Positions 53,742 through 64,000 of a stretch of 64,000 nt of DNA are shown here, piece by piece. The notes under the pieces are model-generated. The model did not search any database. It saw only the letters and a program-made list of their open reading frames with translations, and had not been told where the DNA came from. Where the stretch lies: positions 1 through 64,000 of the forward strand of contig NW_019154044.1 in NCBI RefSeq assembly GCF_001653235.2, read 5' to 3'. The stretch's first letter is position 1, and each line of letters starts with the position of its first letter. The DNA is from Pochonia chlamydosporia 170 (lineage: Eukaryota > Ascomycota > Sordariomycetes > Hypocreales > Clavicipitaceae). The position numbers and the translations under genes were made by a program.

Positions 53742-55089
53742 ATGAGCCGGGAGGGATCTACATCCCCCGACGTGACGACTGAGACTTCAGTCGGCTCCTC
53801 ACCGCCCGACACTTCTGCTCTCACCACGACAGCTACGCCTGCCCGCCAGTCGCTGAGTCGTCGCGGACACTTTAAGTCCAGGCTCGGCTGCTACAGCTGC
53901 AAGCGGAGGAGAGTTAAATGTGACGAGTCTCGCCCGGAATGCTCTCCATGTCGGCGTCTCGGTCTGCACTGCGTGTATCCTGTGGTGGATTCGGTAACGA
54001 CTGTAGCCCTAAGCAGAAATCCATCCATCATACAACTTAAAGATCTCAGATTTCTCCACCAGTTTCTCACAGCCGGGTTCCCTACTTTACCTCTTCAAGG
54101 TGAAAAGGTCTGGTGGGAATGTGCCGCAATGTCACACAAGGTAAGCACTCGGTCTCTATCGTCTATCACCAGACTTCGGACTCAGACATACTCACAAGTT
54201 ATCGCGCCCTAGTCTGAAGCACTTGCACATGCCATCCTAGGACTCGGCGCATCTCACCTTTCACAAAATTGCAACGTAGATTACACGGCTCAAGCTCTGC
54301 AGCATCGCGTCGCAGCTATCAAGCTCGTCAACAACCAATTCGCTAACCCGCCCGCGCGGTCTGAGGAAAGAGACGCCTTATTTGGTGCCGTCATGTGTCT
54401 CATGGCGCAATCAGCTTTAATGGCCGACAGCATGGTCGACTACTTGACAATGTCTCGCGGGGGCAACCTCGTTGTACATAACATCAGCCTCGACCTCTCA
54501 AAGTCAATATTTTATGGCTTCACGCGCGCCGGACACTATGAGCTGCTTGAGAGACAGGCACTTGAGGAGCCTAAAACTTATGAGCTGGCAGATGCATTCA
54601 GGACATCAGCGGCAAGTTTAGAGCCTCTTTGTACGTCGCCGACACAAATCCGATACCAGAAGCTGCTCGTCTCTTGTCTTGATGGTCTGAAGGTATCCTC
54701 GTATGAAGGTATGTTTTGAGTTAGCTCATAACACCTGTTTGTGCAGAACCCAAGCTGACCAGTGTATAGCATGGAGGAAGTTTGTTCCTCTGTTTGTAAT
54801 GCCAGCCGCACTTGCTAATGAAGAATTTGCCGTCTTCACCAGGCCAGACAACTACATTTCTCATATACTTGTCATACATACATTTCTGCTAGACTACTTA
54901 CTTGGCTCGTATTGTCTGCGCCAAGCCACGGCGCCCAAGTGCCAAGGTCGAAAGTTTGTCATTATTTCTTGGACCAGAAACCTTGCAGAGCGCCTGCCGC
55001 CTGAATACAAGGAGCATATCAAATGGCCACTAGAATTTTGCGATATTCTTTCCGAGCAAAAGGATTCGCGGTACCTACTCTGTCCATGA
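53742..55089 (+). CDS. Zn2Cys6 transcription regulator, copy 2
   Basis: Three exons (53742-54140, 54213-54708, 54770-55089) encode 404 aa. The DNA-binding cluster has Cys50, 53, 60, 67, 70 and 77 with CKRRRVKC after SRRGHFKSRLG. The helical middle domain follows (LRFLHQFLTAGFPTLPL, LGLGASHLS, HRVAAIKLVN, DSMVDYLTMSRGGNLV), as in UPC2-like regulators. Exons 1 and 2 equal those of copy 1 in length, and intron positions match. The C-terminus ends SRYLLCP against SRYLLSP. It faces the DapA-like, GMC and NmrA-like genes and may regulate them, by inference from position. Confidence 0.92.
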
Positions 55090-56337
55090 ACGAGATTGCA
55101 GTTAGCACTGTGACGGGGCATAGAAACCGTCGGAACAATAACGGAAGCCAGTTTTCCTGGTTATATGGCAAAAATGTCGCTCATTGGGCTCGTATCATGC
55201 CGGAATAATTAACCACTATGACGGTGTCAGGCAGCGCTTGCGATGATGCACGCATACCATCGAAGAAGCCACCAAAGGCGCAGCAAAAGACCCGAGGCCA
55301 GGGGGAAATACGTAGCATGCAAAACTCGGATACCGCGCATGGACTTGAATAACTTATGGTAACCAAATGGTCACGATGCCTACCTTGAGGCTTTAACCGC
55401 GCAGAGCATGCTATGCATGCTCCTCATACCACTATCACAAATGCACTCGCGTACATATATATATTGGATGAGATTTTCAGTTGGATGCCGGCCAAAGTCC
55501 AAGGGAGTTGAGCTACCTTTCAGTGGGATGGCCATTGCGCATTTTCTTGCTAATCCGACATGAAATCGGATACTAAGCTCGAAGTTCGGTATGGGTCATT
55601 ATTACCTGTAGCATGGCCAAAACTGTCCAGTTACATAGAAATTTCTACCTTATACTTCACATCACGGAGCCAAGTGCCAACGGGAAGAGGCCGATATTGG
55701 CTGATCTTCACTCGTCTGGTACCACAATGTGGTGGCTGGTAGCTCTAGCAACAAGCTAGATTGGCAGCATTGAGTCTGAGAACTTGACGTATCATAGTAC
55801 ATACCATATTAACAGAGAGCTATATAATTAATTCTATAAATCAATGCACTATCATGCAATTTAACGGTTGGAATAATTGCAGACACAATACCACGTTTGT
55901 AGAATACCGTTCTCAAACTGACTTGATATGGCATCGTGGCTTGCCTTTTCTACAACTAGGTCCCACCAGTGTAGAGGTAACCAAGTTGAACCCAGAACAA
56001 GGCGCAACGCCATTTTGACAGCTGAAGTAAGCCTCTAACTGTTTTTCACAGATCGCATCAATTGTGGCACCTCGGACCGTCAATGAATGGCTAATTCCCC
56101 TCTGTAAGCAAGCCCAGTTGCGGGATGGGATAGCCATTTGTGCCTGTCGGAAAGTTCGGGTGCAACGGCTACAGCGGCGTCAAACATTATTAATGTTTAA
56201 TGTTCTGTCTAGCGAAGGTTAACTTAGCCAGTACTTAACTATACTCAATGGCCACCAGTTTTGCATCATGGCAAGTCTGTTCTAGTCTTGACAAACTAAT
56301 TGCGACATCACAATACCTTATTGAAAGACTTCTCACG
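55090..56337. other. Spacer, no gene seen
   Basis: About 1.25 kb between copy 2 of the regulator and the DapA-like gene. Nothing recognised beyond a short TATATATAT run near 55455. Confidence 0.45.
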
Positions 56338-57721
56338 ATGGTTAAGACGCTTCCGGCAGGGCTGTATGCTCCATTACCTGTCTTTTTCACTGACGATGAT
56401 AAACTGGGTATGTGACCTACACCTCTGGTATCATGAGAATGGTGGGTAATTGGAGCTTCAATACCTAATACCGAGCAGATCTAAACGCATATAAAGAGCA
56501 CGCCAAATGTGAGATAGCATTGCCCACTACTCCGGTACGTTTGTGAACAGCCAGCAGCTAATGATGTAGATGTCGCCGCGGCTGGAGTTTTGCCCGTCGC
56601 CTCAGCAAGCATAGGCGAAGCGGCACACCTGGTTTGTTTCTCCAACCCATGCTACTATCCAATAATCTAATTGGTACCGCAGGATCGTTCTGAACGCATT
56701 GAAGTCATCAAAGCATTGCGCGATGCTCTAGATGCCATTGGTTTACACAAAACTCCAATAGTCGCGGGTGTCGGCGCCACAAGCACCCGTGAAACTATCC
56801 AACTAGCAAAAGACGCGGCTTCTGTAGGGGCAGATTTCGTCCTTGTAGTTGCACCAGGCTACTATGCAGGAGTTTTGAAATCCAACACGGCAGCGATGCG
56901 AAATTTCTTCGTTGATGTTGCTGCTGCATCGCCCGTGCCAGTGTAAGTGACTGTTCACGACGATGTACTGTGCATTCTGCGCTTTGATGGAAAAGTCGTG
57001 AGACCCATTGCAAATGACGGCTGACTTGATTAAAACTAGCATTATTTACAACTACCCCGGTGTAGCGGCTGGAATAGACCTTGACAGCGATGATGCTACA
57101 GCCATCTCCAAAGCTGCACCAAATGTGTGCGGTATCATGTTGTCGTAAGTTGTGCCTGTTGTCTGATCTAGAAAATATCTCACAACTATTAGCTGCGGTA
57201 ATGTCGGCAAGTTATCACGCATTACGACTCTTGTAGACAAATCGTCTTTTACAACCTTGGCGGGATTCATTGACATTCTTCTCCCGTCCGTGGCTGTTGG
57301 ATCTATGGGGGCTATTAGCCCGTTGCCGAATATTGCACCAGTGAGTTCCCTGCATCGTATGTTCTACTGGAATATTAACAACAAGGTAGAAATTTTCCAC
57401 GAAGTTATGGCGAGCAACCCAAAGCCTTGACACTGCTGCCGATCGTCAGTCTGCAAGAGAACTCCAGAGTTTAGCCTCGCTTGCAGAGGCGGCTATACTC
57501 AAGAAAGGGGTAAGAACTATCGCTTTGTGCAAATTTGTGATGTTTCTAGAATGTTGATAATTTTGTAGTTACCCGGTTTGAAGAGGTTTCTGAGCCAGGA
57601 GTATGGATATCCGGCTGCGCCTAGGCTGCCTCTGCCACTAATGGGGGATGAGATATCTGCTCAGCTGTCTGAAGACAAGCACATTAAAACTATCTTGGAG
57701 ATGGAGAAGGGTCTGAAGTGA
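56338..57721 (+). CDS. DapA-family aldolase-like protein lacking the Schiff-base lysine
   Basis: Eight exons (56338-56407, 56479-56508, 56570-56631, 56683-56942, 57040-57144, 57193-57340, 57390-57509, 57569-57721) restore 315 aa. The (beta/alpha)8 class I aldolase pattern is clear: SIGEAAHL where GTTGE-type text is usual, VGATSTRET, IYNYPG with the catalytic Tyr144, and CGNVGKLSR. In fungal relatives (4-hydroxy-2-oxoglutarate and 2-keto-3-deoxy acid aldolases) the text before CGN is G-x-K-x-x, where Lys forms the Schiff base. Here it is GIMLS: Met174. AAG to ATG is one base change. The enzyme is thus probably inactive as an aldolase, or has another role. Exon 2 is only 30 nt. Many introns make sequencing or splice errors worth checking. 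Confidence 0.82.
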
Positions 57722-59407
57722 TCAACTGAGTGTGTCTGATACTTCATTTTATATCTATCTAATCTTAGCTAAACTAGTAAAGACGATAAGCGCGTTGTGA
57801 AGGACCATATGCCCTGGTTGTGGATGCTGAGGCACATTTCCAACCCAGTTACTGTTTGACATAATGTGCGGCTTGAAAAAATAGCACAATTGCAACATCT
57901 AACCCTTGAAGTCGCTATCTCCTCCTTGGAATGAGCGGAGCCCTTAAGAACCCCCGGAATATTCTGTCACAACAACATTGAAGGAGTAACTATGCCACGT
58001 AAGCTGGGAAAATATAGTAGGAGAACCGACTTACAGATGCCAAAGCTAGAATACACACCCCAGCAAATATGAAGACAAGATCTATGGCCAAGATGTTGAT
58101 TTCCATCCTGTGCAATCCGTGTTGTCCGGTCTGGTGTTTAGCAAAGTATTAATTGGGAATGTCTTATAGTTGGAAGGGTATCCTCACATTCACACAACTA
58201 TGTAATGACTTATTGCGACGTTAAAGGAAGTGAGTGTAGCTTGGAACTACTTTGCTTGTTCAGAGAGTCAAGTGTCCTTGACAGTGCCGTAACCGAGATG
58301 GAACTCTGAAAATGTGAGTGCTTGAATGATACCTAGTCCGTGGTGTAGTACTGTAGCTGCATAAAATGCCAAAAACGGGTATGGACATGTGAAGCTTCGT
58401 GCATTGCTACTTGGTGCAACCCTAGGCACATATATGCAGCCTCATGAAGCGTGGACTTGTATGTAGGTATTCAATGACACGTCATCATCTTGGGGGAAAA
58501 GGTTGGAATCCGTGGTTTCACAACCAGCTGTAATCTTGCTGTGTCGTATTCAATATAAGACCAAAGGCAACCAAAGGCACGGATGAAAATCACCTCGGGC
58601 TTTGGGATAGGACAATTCATAATTGGAAAAGCTTACGCCCAGGCAGTCCCCTTTCCGATTGGATGAGCTAGGTTACTTCGCCAAAGCTGGATATTGTCTG
58701 ATAAAGCTGCCTGTCAAAGGCCGATATGGGGATGGCGGAGTTTCGGCGTCTGATCAAATGGTGTGAGGTTTCAAAGGCCTTCATGGATGCCCACTGCATG
58801 GATTAGACCCTGCGCCACTGGACGCGTTTACCAATGTCCCCCTGGCTGGGTTACGTGCAAGGGCAGGGGATTCGGAGATGCATCATCAATGCAATCTTTC
58901 CTTCAATATTGGAGTCCTCTTGACAATGGCAATACATCTATCAGATGCAGTTTCGGTGGCAGCCTGTAAGTCTACTTAGACAAAACGGGCTGCTAAATAG
59001 CGGCATTGACCTCTATTACCAATAACGGCAGCTGCAGGAGTAGGTAAAAATTAATTGCTATGGCCTACATTGGAAGACAAGATGAGTCCGGTGTTCGAGT
59101 TTCGGGGAACAAGCTGGAACTTCTGATGTGCAGTGTGCAAAAGACGCTTGGCCAAAGTTTTTGGGCTGACGGAATCGCCAAAGTTGTGTCACACCCAGGG
59201 CTGTTTTCACTTGATGGTTCGAAGAGACGAGCATCCTACGTTTAAATTTAACAATAATAGAGGAAAGATTGACATTTGCTGTTGAAAACTGAAGCATGAC
59301 AACCTTCCCATCCAACTCTACCTGAGAGAAGACCCATTTCATTTGGTGTGTGCAGAGGCAGCAGTCGGAGGTGTCGATCAAGACCAGAGAAGACTATGTC
59401 TAAGCCT
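57722..59407. other. Spacer, no gene seen
   Basis: About 1.7 kb of mixed composition between convergent genes. Short open stretches at 58763 and 59060 have no recognisable domain. Confidence 0.45.
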
Positions 59408-61202
59408 TCAGTTTGCGGATTTCAATTCCTGGTTATGAATGATCTCGGCAGCTTGAAGTGCCATTGCATACAAGGCAACTTGGGGATGACCAGTTATTGC
59501 GCTTGGAAAAACTGATGCATCTACAACACGCAATCCAGAAACTCCATTGACTTTAAGATCGGCATCCACAACTTTACCCATTGCAGCCGTTCCCATAGGA
59601 TGATAGCTCGAACTGGGATCGATTTAGAGGTTGCTCCATGACAGAGGGATAAAGGCCAGTTTGTCACTTACATTAGTCCGGCAGCCACCCGCGAGTTCAG
59701 GTACTCGTCCGTCGAAGCGGATGTCAGAGTCCCTTCAAATCCAGGTATTCCCAGCTCGCCACCAAGGATGTCCCGACCCATCGTAGCAAACTTGCTGCCT
59801 GCAAGCTTGATCTGAAGACGGAGGCCCTCTCGCATAACAAATTTGTCCACCTCCGTACTATTATAGTTTGGGTCAATAAGTGGCGGGTCATTGATATCGG
59901 AGGTGGACATGGTCAACTTGCCACGCGATGTCGGCAGCAAGTTAACTAGGACAAAGGTAATTGCCGAGCCATTGCCACCATCCGTATACATAATGAGATG
60001 CTCATTGAAGGCACGGTCTTGGTTTAGGAGAGGGTGCGTGGCCGGGTCCGGTGCGACTCCTTCGTCTGCTTCAATTGCTTCAGCCAGCCCTGCCTTGTTC
60101 TGGATGCCCGTGGTCACGACAAAGTCAAGAGGCAGGCCCCAACGGTACTGTGGTTGCTGAAATATTTCATTACCAGGACCTAATGCAGATCCGGACCAAG
60201 AAGGGTTGAGCTTCCACATCGTACCGATACGACCATGGTCCGACAAGTTGTCACCAACATGAGGTGCGTCAAGCATAACCTCAATGCCGTGTTTGGCCAA
60301 CTCATTAGCCGGCCCGATGCCAGAAAGCATTAACAGCTGAGGCGTGCGAATAGCACCCAAAGACAAAATTACTTCCTTGCCATGAATTTCCGTCCCATCA
60401 GCCAGCTGAATTCCGCAAGCCTGGACGTGCCCCTGACTGTACGCAGACTTCTTTTTGAAGAGTATCTTGGCGACTATTGTGTTAGGCATGATCGCAATGC
60501 CGTTGAGTGGGAAAGATACTGGAGCGATTTGGCGACGACCCTGTCGTCTATTCTCATAAAATTCGCCAACTCCAAGCGGAATTCCCGCATTGGCGTCTAG
60601 AAAGGGCAGCTTCTGAATGCCTACTTCCTCCCAGGACTCTAGAACAGCCTGTCTGAGGGGGTATGCTCGGCTGGTTGAAACAGATGTCTGAAGGTGTACA
60701 GGGCCGTCTGTGCCATGCTCATGAGAATCTACTGTGGCGCTGGCGACGTTCTCAGCCATTTTCATGTACGGCAACAGCCCTTCGTATGTCCAGCGATTGT
60801 CGTTAACTGTCTTGCCCCAGAGGTCAAAGTCGACTCTATGGCCTCGAATCCATGCGCCTACATCCAAAATGGTTAGTTAACACTCTTGGTGGAAGATCAA
60901 TGATAGTGTGATATATCACCGTAGTTAATGACACTTCCACCACCAAGGGCCTTGCCGCAGGGCAGGTCGATCCTTCGATTGCCTAAATGCTTTTGAGGCA
61001 CCGTCTGATACTTCCAGTCATAAGTTCCTCCATCGAGATTTGCTGAATCTGCGTAAAGAATGCCTTCATCGTCACTAGCATCTGGTCCTGCTTCAACAAG
61101 AAGAATCCTTAGTAGGGGATTCAGTTGCAACAGTCGAGCAGCAACAACGGATCCGGCAAGCCCTCCACCAACAACGACGTAATCCCATACAGTGTTCGAC
61201 AT
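59408..61202 (-). CDS. GMC-family FAD oxidoreductase (choline/alcohol dehydrogenase type)
   Basis: Three exons (60920-61202, 59672-60857, 59408-59612) encode 557 aa. The FAD-binding motif [14 protein letters not shown] lies at 12-25 and EAGP near 38-41. The GMC signature 1 ([18 protein letters not shown]) spans the first intron, and signature 2 ([16 protein letters not shown]) is near 270. The C-terminal catalytic residues are His494 (YHPMGT) and His532 (GHPQ). There is no signal peptide, unlike secreted aryl-alcohol oxidases, so it is probably intracellular. Such enzymes oxidise alcohols, choline, sugars or pathway intermediates. The GAWIRG junction replaces the usual N-x-M-x-Y/W-x-RG, consistent with a divergent substrate. 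It may work with the nearby NmrA-like gene. Confidence 0.93.
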
Positions 61203-63075
61203 TTCTATAAAGGTTTAAAAGTCAGTCTTTGGGCCGTGTACAGTTCTTTTGCAGATGCAGCAGTGCTGATAAATCAACGTTGAAAAGGCCACGCAGTGTG
61301 TTGCTAAGCCCATGGTCGGGAACAATTATATAGATATGCTTCTGTGCAGATGGATCTTGGTGATAGGTGAACCATACGTTAGCCGCGGATAGCAGGGTAT
61401 GCTTGTTGCAACGATTCTACATCCTGGATCGAAGGCGTTTGCAAACGGCGTATGACTTTATTAATCACAGTATCCTGGTCTATTTGTAGCATATTATAGC
61501 ACCATTTATGCAACTACATTAAAGTATACTGCTGTGGTGACGCTTACTGGCGACGTAGTTGGCACTTAATTCGAGTCATGTTACTGGTCCTGCTTACCAT
61601 AGCTGGTCCACAATCTGCCTTTTGTGTTGTTTTACAGTTTGTTCCGGCGGTGGCGTATTTGGGAACGGAATGCCCGAAGGCTTTGGTATCTAGATTATCC
61701 AAATATCATTGGCCTTTAATCCGTCCCTTTACGTATAGCAATATATCACTAGTTAACGTATGTTCAGTTTGTTTCTGTTTAATCGAGGTACCTTGCGTGA
61801 CCCCCTGGGCTCGTTTTGCTACTCCCTGTAGGATATATGGTGATTGGGTGTGTATGGCTATCAGATTTCATTCCCCGGTCTGCCACCTTCATGGCTTAGA
61901 CCGGGGTAGGCTTGGTGGCAGGAGGTCTGGACTTCTCTGTATTACGCGAATCTTACATAAGGCTTAACGTATTAATGAGATCCCGGTTGCAAAATTAAGA
62001 AACTGTTGTGTCGTTAAGGTATTTGAGATTGCTTGGTGTAAGCGAATGATGTATTCCAATTTTAGACATGGGACTTGCGGGTGTCCTGCTGCCGATTGGT
62101 TGGCAAGGGTTACAATCAAATTCCAACACCTAATATCTGCTCTCAGTCCGGGACGGTTATTGGGAAGTGACTTGGGGAGGTTAAGTATTGGCATAGACCA
62201 AGGTCAAAAGGTCACGCGAGGGTTGCACGCAAGACGCAGAAGTCACTTTAGTCAAGGTTCGGTCAGACTGTGAGGGGGCTAGAGGTACCGCCAGTATTCT
62301 GAATTCCGAGTTCGAAGCTACTTAAGCTATTAACACATGAATATTGATACACTGAGGCTGCTGCAATTCTATGGCAGATACCAAAAGTCGTAACAGGACT
62401 TACCTCACACATTACTTGCCCCGTTGTTGCTAGGCGCTTCGCCTCAAATACTTTTGACAATTTCTCCGTTAGGCTTTACTGCTTCTGCAGTCTGGTACGC
62501 CCATTGTCATCCTGTTTCCACAGAGGAGTTCGTCCAAAAAAATAGACGAATTAGTGCTCTCCAGAGCTGCGTTCGTCAAAACGTCACCGTATTCAAGCTA
62601 CTGTGCTAGTTGGCGTAGCCATTGTGAATAATACTCCTCTTGAGAAGAATTGATGCTTATGGTGGCGAATTCTTACCACCAATGGATGAGTGGGACGGTA
62701 TCGCAAAGGGCCAGCAGGCCACGATAGCGGCCGGGCAATAAAGTGGTTGAAAAGACGTGGCTTACGACAAGGCGCCGGGGGGAGGGTGTGGGTGGTTACC
62801 ACAGGATATTATGAATGCGTAGGCCCCGATCATTTCACCAACCTCAGCAACTGTGGCATAGTTGGGCCTATAATACAGAGTTGCAATTCAGCCTTCGTCG
62901 GGTTATGTGTATACATATATAGTGCGGCCTGCCGTACGATCCGTTCTCGACGAACTCTCACTTTTTTCACACCTTTGATCCTTTGCCGTCCCATCATTAG
63001 AAAATCTTCGAAACCTTTCTGAGTAGAGGACTCGGGTCTTATCCATGCCGACTGATATCAACCCTGTTACATACT
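61203..63075. other. Spacer between GMC and NmrA-like genes
   Basis: About 1.9 kb between two divergent starts. A TATATAATT-like box (complement of about 61327-61335) lies some 125 bp before the GMC start. An open stretch at 61578-61967 has no recognisable domain. Confidence 0.45.
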
Positions 63076-64000
63076 ATGAAAACCGTTTTGGTCATCGGAG
63101 GCACAGGCGCCCAAGGCGCACCGGTTGTCAAAGGTCAGCCAGGAACTTCGCCCTTTGTACAGGCATTTACTCAGTACTTCATTAGCACTGGCATCCGAAG
63201 CCAAGTATGCTGTCCGTGTCATTACAAGAAACGCCTCCTCCAAGGATGCCATCGAATTATCGACCATCCCTGGGGTGGCAATCTTCGAAGGAAATACATA
63301 CAATGAGCCCACGCTTCGTGAGGCGTTAAAGGACGTAGATTACGTCTTTGCTAATACCAATGGATTTGCCATTGGCGAAATGGCAGAAATCTACTGGGGC
63401 ATCCGCATATATGAACTTTGTCGGGAATCCGAAGTGAAACACTTCGTTTACGCCGCTCTAGAGTATGCCTCAAAGCTAGGAAATTTCGACCCTAAATACC
63501 GTTGTGGTCATGTTGACGGAAAAGGCAAAGTCGCGGACTACATTTCTGCTCAACCGCCTACTCCCATGGCCTGGACTGTCGTAACGTCCTGCATGTACAT
63601 GGAAGGACTCTCGGAATTTCTCCAACCGTTTCCCGACCATGAAGATCCGAGCACTCTTGTCTTTGCAGCTCCCCTGGGAGACGGTAAATGTCCTCTCATC
63701 TATCTTGAAGACTATGGCCAGTACGTTAGATGGGTTTTCGATACACCGTCTCGCAGTAGCGGCATGCACTTACACGTGGCAACGGAGGACATCTCATGGA
63801 AGGACCTTGCTGCTGCTTTTACAAAGGTCACTGGTCGAAAATCAATTTATAAAGACCTAACATTGGACCAATATTTTAAACTGCCAATCTTTCCAAACCC
63901 CGAAATGGCGGTTGGTCATTCTGCCAGTGGAGAGAATCCCACACTTCTCACTTTCCGAGAGAACTTTTCGGGCTTTTGGAATATGTGGAAGGACGATTTA
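63076..64000 (+). CDS. NmrA-like NAD(P)-binding protein, 3' end outside window
   Basis: Exon 1 (63076-63133) codes the Rossmann start VLVIGGTGAQGAPVVK with GxxGxxG. Exon 2 begins at 63186; the AG there is required because a stop lies just before it in frame. About 290 residues are visible, and the gene runs off the window. NmrA-family blocks: RVITRN, STIPGVAIFEGNTYNEPTL, DYVFANTNGF, HFVYAALEY, and a substrate-side VVTSCMYMEGL. The family are atypical SDRs that sense NADP+/NAD+ (as NmrA does with AreA) or act as isoflavone-type reductases. The Tyr-x3-Lys catalytic pair is not evident, which favours a redox-sensor or unknown role. Confidence 0.88.

Noticed and set aside
61578..61967. 129-codon open stretch with a hydrophobic N-terminus resembling a signal peptide
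   Set aside because: Composition and lack of conserved text suggest chance; start context is poor.
1..64000. CRISPR arrays, bacterial operons or prophage
   Set aside because: The window is eukaryotic with spliced genes; no regularly spaced identical repeats were found.

Overview
The window is nuclear DNA of a filamentous ascomycete (Pezizomycotina), most likely a Sordariomycete close to Hypocreales. Genes lie on both strands with 1-2.5 kb spacers. They are broken by short introns (about 43-80 nt) with GTRNGT donors, CTAAC/CTGAC-like branch sites and YAG acceptors. The families are typical of soil or host-associated fungi: Zn2Cys6 regulators, a LysM effector, a GH25 lysozyme, MFS carriers, a 7TM-RGS protein and a COT-1-like kinase. 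I worked out exon junctions by hand; where given, they restore one open frame and a family-like protein.

Layout. 0-6 kb: a full-length Ty1/copia retrotransposon on the minus strand with an unbroken 1692-codon gag-pol and near-identical LTRs. 7-21.6 kb: GH25 lysozyme, HTD2-like hydratase, RCC1 (Ran GEF), a divergent succinyl-CoA ligase beta-like subunit, a maltose-type O-acetyltransferase, a BSC6-like MFS carrier, a succinyl-CoA ligase alpha-like subunit, and a HGSNAT/DUF1624-like membrane protein. 23.9-35 kb: short COT-1/NDR kinase paralog, M20 amidohydrolase divergent from a Dal5-type permease, LysM effector, uncharacterised acidic protein, a broken LysM-GH18 chitinase remnant, and a Zn2Cys6 regulator. 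36-44.4 kb: intron-containing tRNA-Pro(AGG), a chromodomain gene crossing an assembly gap, an AtuA-family protein, and a 7TM-RGS protein. 46-52.4 kb: a PhnZ-like HD oxygenase, a PhyH-type 2OG oxygenase, a GIT1-like organophosphate transporter, and a REI1-like zinc-finger protein. 53.7-64 kb: a second Zn2Cys6 regulator (paralog of the first), a DapA-like protein, a GMC oxidoreductase, and the start of an NmrA-like gene.

Two gene sets look like systems. (1) The 46-51 kb block pairs an HD-domain mixed-valent di-iron oxygenase of the PhnZ type with a PhyH-type oxygenase of the PhnY* type and a GIT1-like carrier. All PhnZ ligand and substrate residues are present with matching spacing. This reads as a fungal oxidative phosphonate-breakdown module. 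(2) The 8.6-19.6 kb block holds divergent, mitochondrially targeted alpha- and beta-like succinyl-CoA ligase subunits near a mitochondrial acyl-CoA hydratase, an acetyltransferase and an MFS carrier. The beta-like subunit has lost parts of its nucleotide/Mg site. I infer a specialised carboxylate-CoA route there. A third oddity is the DapA-like protein at 56.3-57.7 kb, which has methionine where the Schiff-base lysine is expected.
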